A stretch of 64,000 nucleotides of DNA from Thermincola ferriacetica. Its GTDB lineage: Bacteria; Bacillota; Thermincolia; Thermincolales; Thermincolaceae. The position numbers were made by a program, and so were the translations under genes. The DNA is taken from contig NZ_LGTE01000009.1 in assembly GCF_001263415.1 (NCBI RefSeq), forward strand, positions 36,472 to 100,471. The letters are read 5' to 3'. The notes beneath the pieces were generated by a model, which was given only the letters and a program-made list of their open reading frames with translations, was not told the origin of the DNA and did not search any database. Positions 8,468-16,054 of this stretch are shown here, one piece after another. Position 1 is the stretch's first letter, and each line of letters opens with the position of its first letter.

Positions 8468-8845
8468 ATGCATGAGGCGGCAATAGTAGAGAGTATTTTC
8501 AATGTGCTCAATGCCCAAATAAAGGAGCACCGGATAAAAAAAGTATTGAAAGTAAAACTCAGGGTTGGGGAAATGACTGCCATAGAGAATACCACTTTGA
8601 TAGCCTGTTTCGAAGTTTATGCTGAAAATACCGCGGTCCAGGGAGCAGACCTGGTCATCGAGCGGGTTCCGCTCAAGGCAAGGTGTCAGGAGTGCAAGGA
8701 GGAGTTTCCTGTGCTCAATTATAGTTTTCGCTGTTCCCGCTGCGGGGGCATAAATGTACAGGTTATTTCAGGCAGGGAACTGTACATTGAAAGCATTGAA
8801 GCAGAAAAGTTTGAAGAGGAGGTGAATCCCAGTGGCCAAAATTAA
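8468..8845 (+). CDS. hypA: Hydrogenase nickel incorporation protein HypA
   Basis: A 125-residue nickel chaperone. The start is set at the ATG giving MHE, because His2 is the conserved nickel ligand; an ATG six bases earlier would add Met-Pro. The zinc site is Cys73, Cys76, Cys89 and Cys92 (CQEC, CSRC). It may serve CooH and, given its place just before cooFS, perhaps also the nickel enzyme CooS. No hypB, hypE or hypF is in the window. It overlaps cooF by 14 bp. Confidence 0.93.
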   Translation: MHEAAIVESIFNVLNAQIKEHRIKKVLKVKLRVGEMTAIENTTLIACFEVYAENTAVQGADLVIERVPLKARCQECKEEFPVLNYSFRCSRCGGINVQVISGRELYIESIEAEKFEEEVNPSGQN

Positions 8846-9404
8846 GGAGAACTCGTTTATTTATGCAGACCCGCAGAAATGCCTGGGCTGCAAAAATTGT
8901 GGACTGGCCTGTGCGCTGGCTCACGCGGGTTGTGACCTGCAAACGGCTGTAGCGGGAAAACGGCAGTTACAGCCGCGCAACTCAGTGGTCAAGGCAGGCG
9001 ACATGTTTATGCCGATTCAGTGCCGGCAGTGTGAAGACGCGCCATGCGCCCAGGCCTGTCCAACGGGAGCTATCAGGCAGGAGGATGGATTAGTCAAAAT
9101 CAACGAACAAAACTGTGTTGGTTGCAAAGTGTGCTCTATGGTTTGCCCTTTTGGAGCCATTGTTGTGACTCCGGTTCCTAATGCTGAACCAAACCGGAAG
9201 ACTAAAAGGGGCAAGGCCTTAAAATGTGACCTATGCTTCAGCAGCGTCCGGAAAGATGGCCAACTAACCTGCGCCTGTGTGGAAGCCTGTCCCACGCAGG
9301 CTGTAATGCTGGTTGATCCTGAGGGTTACCGGACAAAGATTCTTGAAGCCAGGGCCAAAGAATTGGCCAAGGCTCATTCAGTAGCTAAGCAGAAGCGGGC
9401 ATAA
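8832..9404 (+). CDS. cooF: CODH electron-transfer iron-sulfur protein CooF
   Basis: A 190-residue ferredoxin-like protein of the DmsB/HycB type. It has four cysteine clusters for up to four [4Fe-4S] centres: CLGCKNCGLAC, CRQCEDAPCAQAC, CVGCKVCSMVC, and CDLC with a later CACVEAC. It carries electrons from CooS to the hydrogenase. Start: GTG at 8832 behind GAGGAGG within the end of hypA. Gene order hypA-cooF-cooS is the one known in hydrogenogenic carboxydotrophs. Confidence 0.92.
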   Translation: MAKIKENSFIYADPQKCLGCKNCGLACALAHAGCDLQTAVAGKRQLQPRNSVVKAGDMFMPIQCRQCEDAPCAQACPTGAIRQEDGLVKINEQNCVGCKVCSMVCPFGAIVVTPVPNAEPNRKTKRGKALKCDLCFSSVRKDGQLTCACVEACPTQAVMLVDPEGYRTKILEARAKELAKAHSVAKQKRA

Positions 9405-9420
9405 AATTGGGGGGAGAAGC

Positions 9421-11331
9421 GTGAATAAGGATTATAAATTTGTTGACCAGGCAATTGAAGAGCTGCTGCCGAAAGTCAAGGAGGCAGGATTGGACACGGT
9501 TTGGGACAGGTTCAAAAGCATGCAGCCACAGTGCGGATTTGGTGAGCTGGGAATTTGCTGCCGTATCTGTTGGAAAGGGCCGTGCCGTATTGACCCCTTT
9601 GGTAACGGGTCTCAGCGCGGCATTTGCGGGGCAGATGCTCACACCATTGTGGCGAGAAATCTGATCAGGGGCATCGCGGCAGGAGCGGCCGCTCATTCCG
9701 ACCATGGACGGCATATTGCTCTTACTTTGTTAGAAGTAGCTGAGGGCCATGCCCCGGCGTACTGCATAAAAGATGAAAAAAAATTAATGAGCGTCGCCGC
9801 CAGGCTGGGCCTGTCCACTGAAGGCAAAAATGTCAGGCAGGTGGCCAAAGAGGTAGCCCTGGCTACGCTGGAGGATTTTTCCCGGCAGAATTCCAGTATT
9901 CCTTGCAGTTGGGCCAGGCAAACCATGACCGCTGAGCGTGCTGAAAAACTGACTGCCCTTGGCGTCATGCCGCATAATATTGATGCTGTTGTAGCAGGCA
10001 TTATGAATCGCACTCACGTAGGATGTGATGCTGATCCGGTTAACCTGTTGCTTGGCGGTTTGAAAGGGGCGCTGGCCGACTATACCGGAATGTATTTGTC
10101 TACCGAATTATCTGACGTTATTTTCGGTACTCCTGAACCGGTCATAACCACGGCTAATCTCGGTGTTCTGAAAGAAGATGCGGTGAACATTGCCGTGCAT
10201 GGGCATAACCCGTTATTGAGCGAAATTATTTGTGATGTGGCCGGGTCAATGGATGAAGAGGCAAGGCAGGCCGGCGCAAAGGAAGGGATTAACATTGTCG
10301 GCGTCTGTTGTACGGGCAACGAGGTAATGGCCAGGCGCGGCATCCCGCTGGCCACAAATTACCTTTCCCAGGAAATGGCTGTCCTCACCGGGGCAGTAGA
10401 TGCCATGGTTGTTGACGTTCAGTGTATCATGCCGTCATTAGGCGTTTTGCAGGAGTGCTACCATACCCAGTTGATAACTACTATGGCCACCAATAAGATA
10501 CCGGGGGCAGTTCATGTGGAGTTTACAGAAAAAACTGCGCTGGAAGATGCCCGGCGGGTTGTTGAACTGGCTATAGAGGCTTATAAAAGAAGAGATAAAA
10601 ATAAAATTAATATTCCCCAGTACAAAGAAACAGCAATTGTAGGTTTCAGCGCTGAGGCAGTTTTTGCTGCATTGAGCAAGCTAAATAAGGAAGACCCGTT
10701 AAAACCTTTGTTAGATAATATTGTCAACGGCAATATTCAAGGGGTGGCATTATTTGCCGGCTGCAGCACCACCAGAGTTGCCCAGGATCATAACTTTGTT
10801 ACTATTGCCAGAGAACTGGCCAGGCATAACGTGTTATTGTTAGCTACCGGGTGTGGAGCCGGCGCCTTTGCAAAACTTGGGCTCATGACTCAGGAAGCCA
10901 CTGAGGCTTACGCCGGGGATTCCCTTAAGGCGGTCCTTACCGCTGTCGGGGAGGCCGCCGGGTTAAATGGCCCCCTGCCATTGGTTCTGCATATGGGCTC
11001 ATGTGTTGATAATACCAGGGCTGTTACCGTAGCTACAGCTCTGGCCAATAAGTTAGGAGTCGATTTAGACAAGCTACCTGTGGTGGCGTCCGCACCGGAG
11101 GCTATGTCCGAAAAGGCCGTTGCTATAGGTACCTGGGCGGTGACTTTGGGTATACCGACTCATCTGGGGATAATACCTCAGGTTACCGGGTCTTCTTTGG
11201 TGACTGAGGTGTTAACTGATAAGTTGAAAGACCTGGTAGGTGGCTACTTTATAGTCGAGACTGACCCTCTCCGGGCAGCAGGCAAGCTTTACGAAGTAAT
11301 TCGGGAAAGGCGCAAGGCTTTGGGGATATAA
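9421..11331 (+). CDS. cooS: Anaerobic carbon monoxide dehydrogenase catalytic subunit CooS
   Basis: A 636-residue Ni-Fe enzyme converting CO and water to CO2, two protons and two electrons. All expected ligands are visible: Cys38 and Cys46 for the shared D cluster; Cys47, Cys50, Cys55 and Cys69 for the B cluster; and His260, Cys297, Cys335, Cys448, Cys478 and Cys528 for the Ni-Fe C cluster (segments AVHGHNP, VCCTGNE, VQCIMPS, AGCSTTR, TGCGAG, GSCVDN). Length matches the monofunctional CODH-I/II type, not the CODH of the acetyl-CoA synthase complex. Start: GTG at 9421 behind GGGGGGAGAAG. Confidence 0.96.
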   Translation: MNKDYKFVDQAIEELLPKVKEAGLDTVWDRFKSMQPQCGFGELGICCRICWKGPCRIDPFGNGSQRGICGADAHTIVARNLIRGIAAGAAAHSDHGRHIALTLLEVAEGHAPAYCIKDEKKLMSVAARLGLSTEGKNVRQVAKEVALATLEDFSRQNSSIPCSWARQTMTAERAEKLTALGVMPHNIDAVVAGIMNRTHVGCDADPVNLLLGGLKGALADYTGMYLSTELSDVIFGTPEPVITTANLGVLKEDAVNIAVHGHNPLLSEIICDVAGSMDEEARQAGAKEGINIVGVCCTGNEVMARRGIPLATNYLSQEMAVLTGAVDAMVVDVQCIMPSLGVLQECYHTQLITTMATNKIPGAVHVEFTEKTALEDARRVVELAIEAYKRRDKNKINIPQYKETAIVGFSAEAVFAALSKLNKEDPLKPLLDNIVNGNIQGVALFAGCSTTRVAQDHNFVTIARELARHNVLLLATGCGAGAFAKLGLMTQEATEAYAGDSLKAVLTAVGEAAGLNGPLPLVLHMGSCVDNTRAVTVATALANKLGVDLDKLPVVASAPEAMSEKAVAIGTWAVTLGIPTHLGIIPQVTGSSLVTEVLTDKLKDLVGGYFIVETDPLRAAGKLYEVIRERRKALGI

Positions 11332-11363
11332 TCTTTGATTATGTTTGAAAATATATCTTAAAA

Positions 11364-11395
11364 AGAGATTAGGGCTGGTTTCAGCCCTAATCTCT
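11364..11395 (+). promoter_or_regulatory. Perfect 14-bp hairpin between cooS and cooC
   Basis: AGAGATTAGGGCTG and its exact complement enclose a 4-nt loop, 33 bp after the cooS stop. No T tract follows; the next bases are CAATGCAAACC. It therefore looks less like a terminator and more like an mRNA 3'-end stabiliser or a partial attenuator. Such an element could make CooS far more abundant than its accessory protein CooC. Confidence 0.6.
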
Positions 11396-11424
11396 CAATG
11401 CAAACCCCAAAAGGAGCTGAAATT

Positions 11425-12213
11425 ATGAAAATTGCAGTTACAGGTAAGGGTGGAGTTGGGAAAACAACGGTTTCCGGCACTCTGGCCAGGATTTTTGCTG
11501 CCGATGGATACCGGGTACTGGCTATTGATTGTGATCCTGACGCTAACCTGGCTTCTGCTATTGGGATACCGGAAGAACAATACCGGTCTGTTATCCCTTT
11601 TTCCAAAATGAAAAAGCTGGCCGAAGAACGTACAGGGGCCAGTGGTGGATATGGCACATTTTTTATTTTAAACCCCAAGGTAGATGATTTGCCTGAAAAA
11701 TACTGTATCAACTATAAAGGGGTCAAACTGTTGGTGATGGGCACCGTAGATCAGGGGGGCAGTGGCTGCGTATGCCCGGAACATACCCTTATTAAGCGCT
11801 TGATGCACCACCTTCTTGTTCAAAAAGACGAAGTAGTAATTATGGATATGGAAGCAGGTATTGAACATTTAGGCCGTGGCACTGCCGATGCTGTTGATGC
11901 CATGATTGTGGTGGTAGAACCCGGACAACGGAGCATCCAGACCGCCAGGCAAATTTGCGCCCTGGCAAAAGATTTGGGGGTTAAAAATCTTTATGTAGTC
12001 GGCAGTAAAGTACGCAGTGAAAGTGATATGCACTTTATTAAGGACAGCCTGCCGGGACTTCCCATATTAGGCAAGGTTTCATTAAATGAGCAGATAATTA
12101 AAGCAGATATGCAGGGGATAGCTCCCTACGACCTGGGTGGGCAGGTTGTACAGGAAATCAGGGCCATAAAAGACAGGTTAGTGAATTTGCTTAACAAACC
12201 TGTTCACTTATAG
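11425..12213 (+). CDS. cooC: CODH nickel-insertion ATPase CooC
   Basis: A 262-residue MinD/NifH-type P-loop ATPase that matures the nickel site of CooS. The Walker A is GKGGVGKTT (7-15). The metal-binding Cys-X-Cys of the dimer interface is Cys115 and Cys117 in SGCVCPEH. The ATG at 11425 is preferred over the in-frame ATG at 11398, because AAAGGAGC sits at the right distance and MKIAVTGKGG is the usual N-terminus. It follows cooS and the intercistronic hairpin. Confidence 0.92.
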   Translation: MKIAVTGKGGVGKTTVSGTLARIFAADGYRVLAIDCDPDANLASAIGIPEEQYRSVIPFSKMKKLAEERTGASGGYGTFFILNPKVDDLPEKYCINYKGVKLLVMGTVDQGGSGCVCPEHTLIKRLMHHLLVQKDEVVIMDMEAGIEHLGRGTADAVDAMIVVVEPGQRSIQTARQICALAKDLGVKNLYVVGSKVRSESDMHFIKDSLPGLPILGKVSLNEQIIKADMQGIAPYDLGGQVVQEIRAIKDRLVNLLNKPVHL

Positions 12214-12255
12214 ATACCGGTTTCACATCATTTCAGCCAGGAAGAAGGTGTAATT

Positions 12256-13512
12256 ATGTGTGTTGCAACTGTGGGAAAAGTTGTAGAGATCCGGGGGAAA
12301 AGGGCAGTTTGCAGTTTCAGAGGAGTGCTCAGGGAAGTTTCGATTTCACTGGTTCCGCGAGTTAAATTGGGAGATTCTGTCGTAGTTCACGCGGGCTTTG
12401 TGTCTGAAATTATTAAGGATACAAATAATTATTATCATGATTTGGTTGCCACAGATGCTTTGGCCGGGCAAATCCTAGACGCTATTAAACGGGAAAACAC
12501 AAAAATGCACCATCGTCATGTGAGGCTGATGAACTTTTGCGGTTCCCATGAGAGTACTGTAATCAGATATGGGCTACGGCAACTGCTGCCGGAAAATATT
12601 GAGCTGGTATCGGGACCGGGGTGTCCCGTATGTGTTGTTCCCAATGAAGAAATAGAGATGGGCATAAAACTGGCAAAATCAGATAATATTATTTTAACTG
12701 TTCACGGTGACATGATGAGGGTGCCAACCGGCCTCGGTTCCCTCGAAGAAATCAGGGCCGCGGGAGCTGACGTCCGCATAGTTTATGATATAAACGAAGC
12801 CATACAAATCGCGCGGGAGTGTTCCAGGGAGGTAGTTCATTTTGCCGTGGGTTTTGAAACTACGGCCCCGGCAACAGCGGCGGCAATTCTGGAAGCTGGC
12901 GGGATTTCTAACTTTTCAATAATTTCGTCCCACAGGATGACGAGCCCCATAATTCAGTGCGTTCTGCAAAATTGCGAGGTGGATGGCGTTATTGCCCCAG
13001 GCCACGTGGCCATGATTACGGGACTCAAGCCTTTTGCAGAGCTTAACAAACAATTTAAAATTCCCTTTGCAATCAGTGGTTTTCAACCTATAGATATTCT
13101 GCATTCTGTATTAAATATTTTAATCCGGATAAATGAAGAAAAGCCGGAAGTATTTAATCAATATACACGGGTGGTAAACTCTGGGGGCAACCTGGAAGCC
13201 CAGAAAAAAATTGAACAGGTATTTACTGTGCAGGACGATTATTTGCGCGGTTTTCCCAAGTTGGCGAAGTCACGGTTGGTCCTGAACAGGCGGTGGAGTA
13301 AATTTGACGCTGAAAAGAAATTTAACCTCCGGCTTAATGAAAAGAAAAGGGGCCAACCGGACGACAGTTTTTGTGGCGCTGTTTTGCAAGGTGCTATGCC
13401 TCATCAGTGCCCGCATTTCGGAACTGTTTGTACACCGGTTAATCCTTTAGGCCCCTGTATGGTCTCACAGGAGGGACCTTGTTACGCCAGTTACCATAAT
13501 GGAACAGAATGA
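12256..13512 (+). CDS. HypC-HypD fusion protein, [NiFe] hydrogenase maturation
   Basis: A 418-residue single frame with two maturation factors in series. Residues 1-55 are a HypC domain: it begins MCVATVGKVVEI with the essential Cys2 and ends near VHAGFVSEII, without the usual C-terminal helix. From about residue 58 it is HypD, with Cys95 in NFCGSHE, GPGCPVC (120-126), GFETTAP, APGHV, and a C-terminal Fe-S segment containing CPHFGTVC and GPCMVSQEGPC. HypC and HypD normally form a separate-chain complex that assembles the Fe(CN)2CO group. The HypD motif usually written GFEPLDIL reads GFQPIDIL here. Start: ATG behind GAAGAAGG, 42 bp after cooC, so probably the last gene of the coo operon. Confidence 0.9.
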   Translation: MCVATVGKVVEIRGKRAVCSFRGVLREVSISLVPRVKLGDSVVVHAGFVSEIIKDTNNYYHDLVATDALAGQILDAIKRENTKMHHRHVRLMNFCGSHESTVIRYGLRQLLPENIELVSGPGCPVCVVPNEEIEMGIKLAKSDNIILTVHGDMMRVPTGLGSLEEIRAAGADVRIVYDINEAIQIARECSREVVHFAVGFETTAPATAAAILEAGGISNFSIISSHRMTSPIIQCVLQNCEVDGVIAPGHVAMITGLKPFAELNKQFKIPFAISGFQPIDILHSVLNILIRINEEKPEVFNQYTRVVNSGGNLEAQKKIEQVFTVQDDYLRGFPKLAKSRLVLNRRWSKFDAEKKFNLRLNEKKRGQPDDSFCGAVLQGAMPHQCPHFGTVCTPVNPLGPCMVSQEGPCYASYHNGTE

Positions 13513-13534
13513 GATGATTTGTATATAAAAACTG

Positions 13535-13563
13535 TTGACATAAACCATATCTTATAGTAATAT
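13535..13563 (+). promoter_or_regulatory. Putative sigma-A promoter for the tRNA-Lys/tRNA-Glu pair
   Basis: TTGACA (13535-13540), a 17-bp spacer and TAATAT (13558-13563) lie 23 bp before tRNA-Lys. Confidence 0.7.
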
Positions 13564-13586
13564 ATAAACCTGTGAGACGCTTTTTT

Positions 13587-13662
13587 GAGCCATTAGCTCA
13601 GTTGGTAGAGCACCTGACTTTTAATCAGGGTGTCGCTGGTTCGAGTCCAGCATGGCTCACCA
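13587..13662 (+). tRNA. tRNA-Lys (anticodon TTT)
   Basis: A 76-nt cloverleaf. The acceptor GAGCCAT pairs with ATGGCTC; the anticodon stem CCTGA/TCAGG encloses CTTTTAA; the T arm is GCTGG-TTCGAGT-CCAGC. The CCA end is encoded. Confidence 0.97.
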
Positions 13663-13670
13663 TTTTATGC

Positions 13671-13746
13671 GGCCCCTTGGTCAAGTGGTCTAAGACACCG
13701 CCCTTTCACGGCGGTAACACGGGTTCGAATCCCGTAGGGGTCACCA
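13671..13746 (+). tRNA. tRNA-Glu (anticodon TTC)
   Basis: A 76-nt cloverleaf with encoded CCA. The acceptor GGCCCCT pairs with AGGGGTC (one G-T pair). The anticodon loop CTTTCAC lies in the stem CCGCC/GGCGG and the T loop is TTCGAAT. It lies 8 bp after tRNA-Lys, so the two are probably co-transcribed. Confidence 0.97.
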
Positions 13747-13762
13747 AGTGGAATATTACGGA

Positions 13763-13793
13763 AAGTGCTGAATTGAAATTCAGCGCTTTTTTT
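13763..13793 (+). terminator. Terminator after tRNA-Glu
   Basis: The stem AAGTGCTGAA/TTCAGCGCTT (10 bp, one G-T pair) with a 6-nt loop is followed by a seven-T run. Confidence 0.85.
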
Positions 13794-13825
13794 GTTGTAT
13801 GTGTTTTTGAAGAATTAATACACCG

Positions 13826-14182
13826 TTGCGTTTTTTTACAGCGAGGAATATAATTAAGTCATGGGAAAAATATGAAAGGAAGTATTGTTTCGGAAGAGAA
13901 TCCCTCAATAAAAGGGTGGATAGCGTAGACAAGAAGGTTGACGGCCTTGATAAGAAGGTTGATAGCCTGGAAAAAAGGTTTGACGGCCTCGACAAAAGAG
14001 TTGACAACCTGGAAAAAAAGTTGATGACGGTTTTGAAGGTATCTATAAGAAATTTAGATTTAATTTATGCGCAGGTAGCTTATAACACAGAGCAGGAAGT
14101 AAAAATCAATGAGATTGCTGCAAGAGTAGACCAACTTGAAACGGACGTCAAACTAATTAAAAAACTTGTATCAAATCAATAA
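13826..14182 (+). CDS. Small heptad-repeat coiled-coil protein
   Basis: About 118 residues if read from the TTG at 13826. Residues 28-66 are a run of near-identical seven-residue units of the form (V/L)D-x-(V/L)(D/E)KK, a clear coiled coil rich in Lys and Asp. A second, less regular helix follows, ending QLETDVKLIKKLVSN. No enzyme motif is present and I do not recognise a named family. The start is doubtful: the TTG has no good ribosome site, the in-frame GTG at 13916 would drop the first 30 residues, and the nearest well-placed ATG (13861) is in another frame and stops after four codons. The N-terminus may be frameshifted or decayed. Confidence 0.45.
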   Translation: MRFFTARNIIKSWEKYERKYCFGRESLNKRVDSVDKKVDGLDKKVDSLEKRFDGLDKRVDNLEKKLMTVLKVSIRNLDLIYAQVAYNTEQEVKINEIAARVDQLETDVKLIKKLVSNQ

Positions 14183-14197
14183 TCCTAATTCCTCCAC

Positions 14198-14226
14198 TTG
14201 CATAAAAAGCCCAACTTGCATATAAT
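14198..14226 (+). promoter_or_regulatory. Sigma-A promoter of tRNA-Gly
   Basis: TTGCAT (14198-14203), a 17-bp spacer and TATAAT (14221-14226) end 18 bp before the tRNA. Transcription may continue into the SCIFF gene, as no terminator separates them. Confidence 0.75.
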
Positions 14227-14244
14227 ATATAATAGACTAGACGA

Positions 14245-14319
14245 GCGGATGTAGTTCAGTGGTAGAATAACGGCTTCCCAAGCCGCAGGTCGCGGGTTCG
14301 AATCCCGTCATCCGCTCCA
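14245..14319 (+). tRNA. tRNA-Gly (anticodon CCC)
   Basis: A 75-nt cloverleaf with encoded CCA and discriminator T. The acceptor GCGGATG pairs with CATCCGC. The anticodon loop TTCCCAA gives CCC. The T arm is GCGGG-TTCGAAT-CCCGT. The top pair of the anticodon stem is an A-C mismatch, so the stem is four good pairs. Confidence 0.94.
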
Positions 14320-14393
14320 TTATTATGCGCATAATCAGTAATTGATTTAGAAAAATAACATAAATAAAAAAGATGAACGGGGAGGATAGGTTA

Positions 14394-14534
14394 ATGGCTA
14401 AACATATTAAAACCGTAAACAAAAAGAGCTTACAAGTTACCTTGAAAACCGGCGGCTGCGGAGAGTGCCAGACTTCCTGTCAGTCAGCTTGCAAGACTTC
14501 CTGTACAGTAGGTAATCAGGTTTGCTCTAAGTAA
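14394..14534 (+). CDS. scfA: SCIFF ribosomal peptide precursor (six cysteines in forty-five residues)
   Basis: A 46-residue peptide beginning MAKHIKTVNKKSLQ. Its C-terminal half holds exactly six cysteines, at positions 22, 25, 29, 33, 37 and 44, in the pattern CxxCxxxCxxxCxxxC then CSK. This is the SCIFF family, whose cysteines are joined to neighbouring residues as thioethers by a radical SAM maturase (a ranthipeptide). That maturase is the next gene. Start: ATG behind GGGGAGGATAGG. SCIFF is nearly universal in Clostridia, and its biological role is not settled. Confidence 0.93.
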   Translation: MAKHIKTVNKKSLQVTLKTGGCGECQTSCQSACKTSCTVGNQVCSK

Positions 14535-14560
14535 GCAGTACATAAAGTAAAAAAGCAAAC

Positions 14561-14590
14561 AACCTGATCCCCGGAGGGATTGGGTTTTTA
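14561..14590 (+). terminator. Hairpin terminator between SCIFF precursor and maturase
   Basis: AACCTGATCCC and GGGATTGGGTT form an 11-bp stem with two G-T pairs around the loop CGGA, followed by TTTTATTTT. Partial read-through would give excess precursor over maturase. Confidence 0.7.
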
Positions 14591-14643
14591 TTTTGTAGGC
14601 CTTTTTTTGTGGATAGCGAAAAAGCTAATCAGGGGAGATAGAA

Positions 14644-16029
14644 GTGATACATAAATTTAAATTTGATGATAAAAAAATAGTTTTGGATGTAAACAGCGGA
14701 GCGGTCCATGTTGTGGACGACGTTACCTGGGACGTTTTGGATTATTACGAAAAATATGCTGAAAAAGACAGAGAGACAGTCCGGGACCTTGTTTTAAGGA
14801 ACCTGAGCCGGCATTACAAAAATGAAGAACTGCTGGAAGTTATTAACGAGATAGAAGATTTAATTGAGCAGGGGCTTTTGTTCTCAGCGGACAGTATTCC
14901 CCGGGAATACAGTCTGCCGGAAAACCCGGTGGTTAAATCCCTGTGCTTACATGTTGCCCATGATTGCAACCTCAGGTGTAAATATTGTTTTGCCGGAACG
15001 GGCCATTTCGGTGGGGAAAAAGGTCTTATGCCCTTTGAGGTGGGCAAAGCGGCTATAGATTTTCTGGTGCAAAGCAGCCAGCGCCGGAAGCATTGTGAAA
15101 TCGACTTTTTTGGCGGCGAACCATTGCTGAATATGGATGTAGTAAAGCAGATTGTCCATTATGGACGGGAACAGGGAGCAAAACACGACAAGGAATTTAA
15201 ATTTACTTTAACAACCAATGCCGTCCGCCTGGATGCAGAAATAATCAATTACCTGAATGATAATGACATAGCTGTGGTATTAAGCCTGGACGGCAGACCG
15301 GAAGTAAACGACCGCATGCGCTTGACTCCCGCCGGTAAGGGCAGCTACCATACCATCACGCATAAAATAAAAGAAATGGTGCAGTCCCGCCATAATGAAA
15401 ATTATTATGTACGGGGCACATTTACCAGGTTTAACTTGGACTTTGCTGCTGATGTACTGCACCTGGTAGATGATCTGGGTTTTAAACATGTGTCTGTTGA
15501 ACCGGTTGTGGCAGGGGCTGAGAACGATTATGCTTTCCGCGAAGAAGACCTACCTGTATTGTTTGCGGAATACGAAAAGCTGACCAGAAGCTATCTGGAG
15601 CATTATAGTAATAGGAATGAATTCAACTTTTTCCATTTCAACCTGGAATTAGAGCATGGTCCCTGCCTGCCCAAGAGATTATCAGGCTGTGGCGCCGGCC
15701 ACGAATATTTGGCTGTTACGCCTGAAGGCGACCTTTATCCGTGCCATCAATTTGTCGGCAGACGGGAATACAGGTTAGGTACTGTCTTCGACGGCATCTT
15801 TGAGGACAGAAGGCACATCATGAAACAATTTCAGCAGGCCCATATTTATAACAAGCAAAAGTGCCGGGAATGCTGGGCTAAGTTTTTCTGTTCCGGTGGC
15901 TGCCACGCTAATGCCCATGCTTTTAACGGGACCCTGCTTGAACCTTATGATATAGGGTGCCAACTGGAGAAAAAGCGTGTTGAGTGTGCTATATATATTC
16001 AGGTGAAAAAGATGAAAGGCGAAATTTAG
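14644..16029 (+). CDS. scfB: SCIFF maturase, radical SAM/SPASM protein
   Basis: A 461-residue enzyme that installs thioether cross-links in the SCIFF peptide. An N-terminal peptide-binding (RRE/PqqD-like) region of about 85 residues is followed by the radical SAM triad Cys108, Cys112 and Cys115 (CNLRCKYC) and GGEPLLN. The C-terminal SPASM domain has cysteines in CGAGHEYLA, LYPCHQF, CRECWAKFFCSGGC and IGCQLEK, enough for two auxiliary [4Fe-4S] clusters. Start: GTG at 14644 behind AGGGGAGA. Immediate linkage to the six-cysteine peptide fixes the identity. Confidence 0.93.
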   Translation: MIHKFKFDDKKIVLDVNSGAVHVVDDVTWDVLDYYEKYAEKDRETVRDLVLRNLSRHYKNEELLEVINEIEDLIEQGLLFSADSIPREYSLPENPVVKSLCLHVAHDCNLRCKYCFAGTGHFGGEKGLMPFEVGKAAIDFLVQSSQRRKHCEIDFFGGEPLLNMDVVKQIVHYGREQGAKHDKEFKFTLTTNAVRLDAEIINYLNDNDIAVVLSLDGRPEVNDRMRLTPAGKGSYHTITHKIKEMVQSRHNENYYVRGTFTRFNLDFAADVLHLVDDLGFKHVSVEPVVAGAENDYAFREEDLPVLFAEYEKLTRSYLEHYSNRNEFNFFHFNLELEHGPCLPKRLSGCGAGHEYLAVTPEGDLYPCHQFVGRREYRLGTVFDGIFEDRRHIMKQFQQAHIYNKQKCRECWAKFFCSGGCHANAHAFNGTLLEPYDIGCQLEKKRVECAIYIQVKKMKGEI

Positions 16030-16054
16030 CGAAACTTGAGAGGTAGGGGATCAA

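Noticed and set aside
9421..11331. CODH of an acetyl-CoA synthase (acs) cluster
   Set aside because: The neighbours are cooF, hydrogenase subunits and cooC. No acsB, acsC or acsD is in the window, and the length fits monofunctional CooS.
13905..14010. CRISPR-like or minisatellite repeat
   Set aside because: The repetition follows codon heptads of a coiled coil, with 21-bp units and no spacers. It is coding, not an array.
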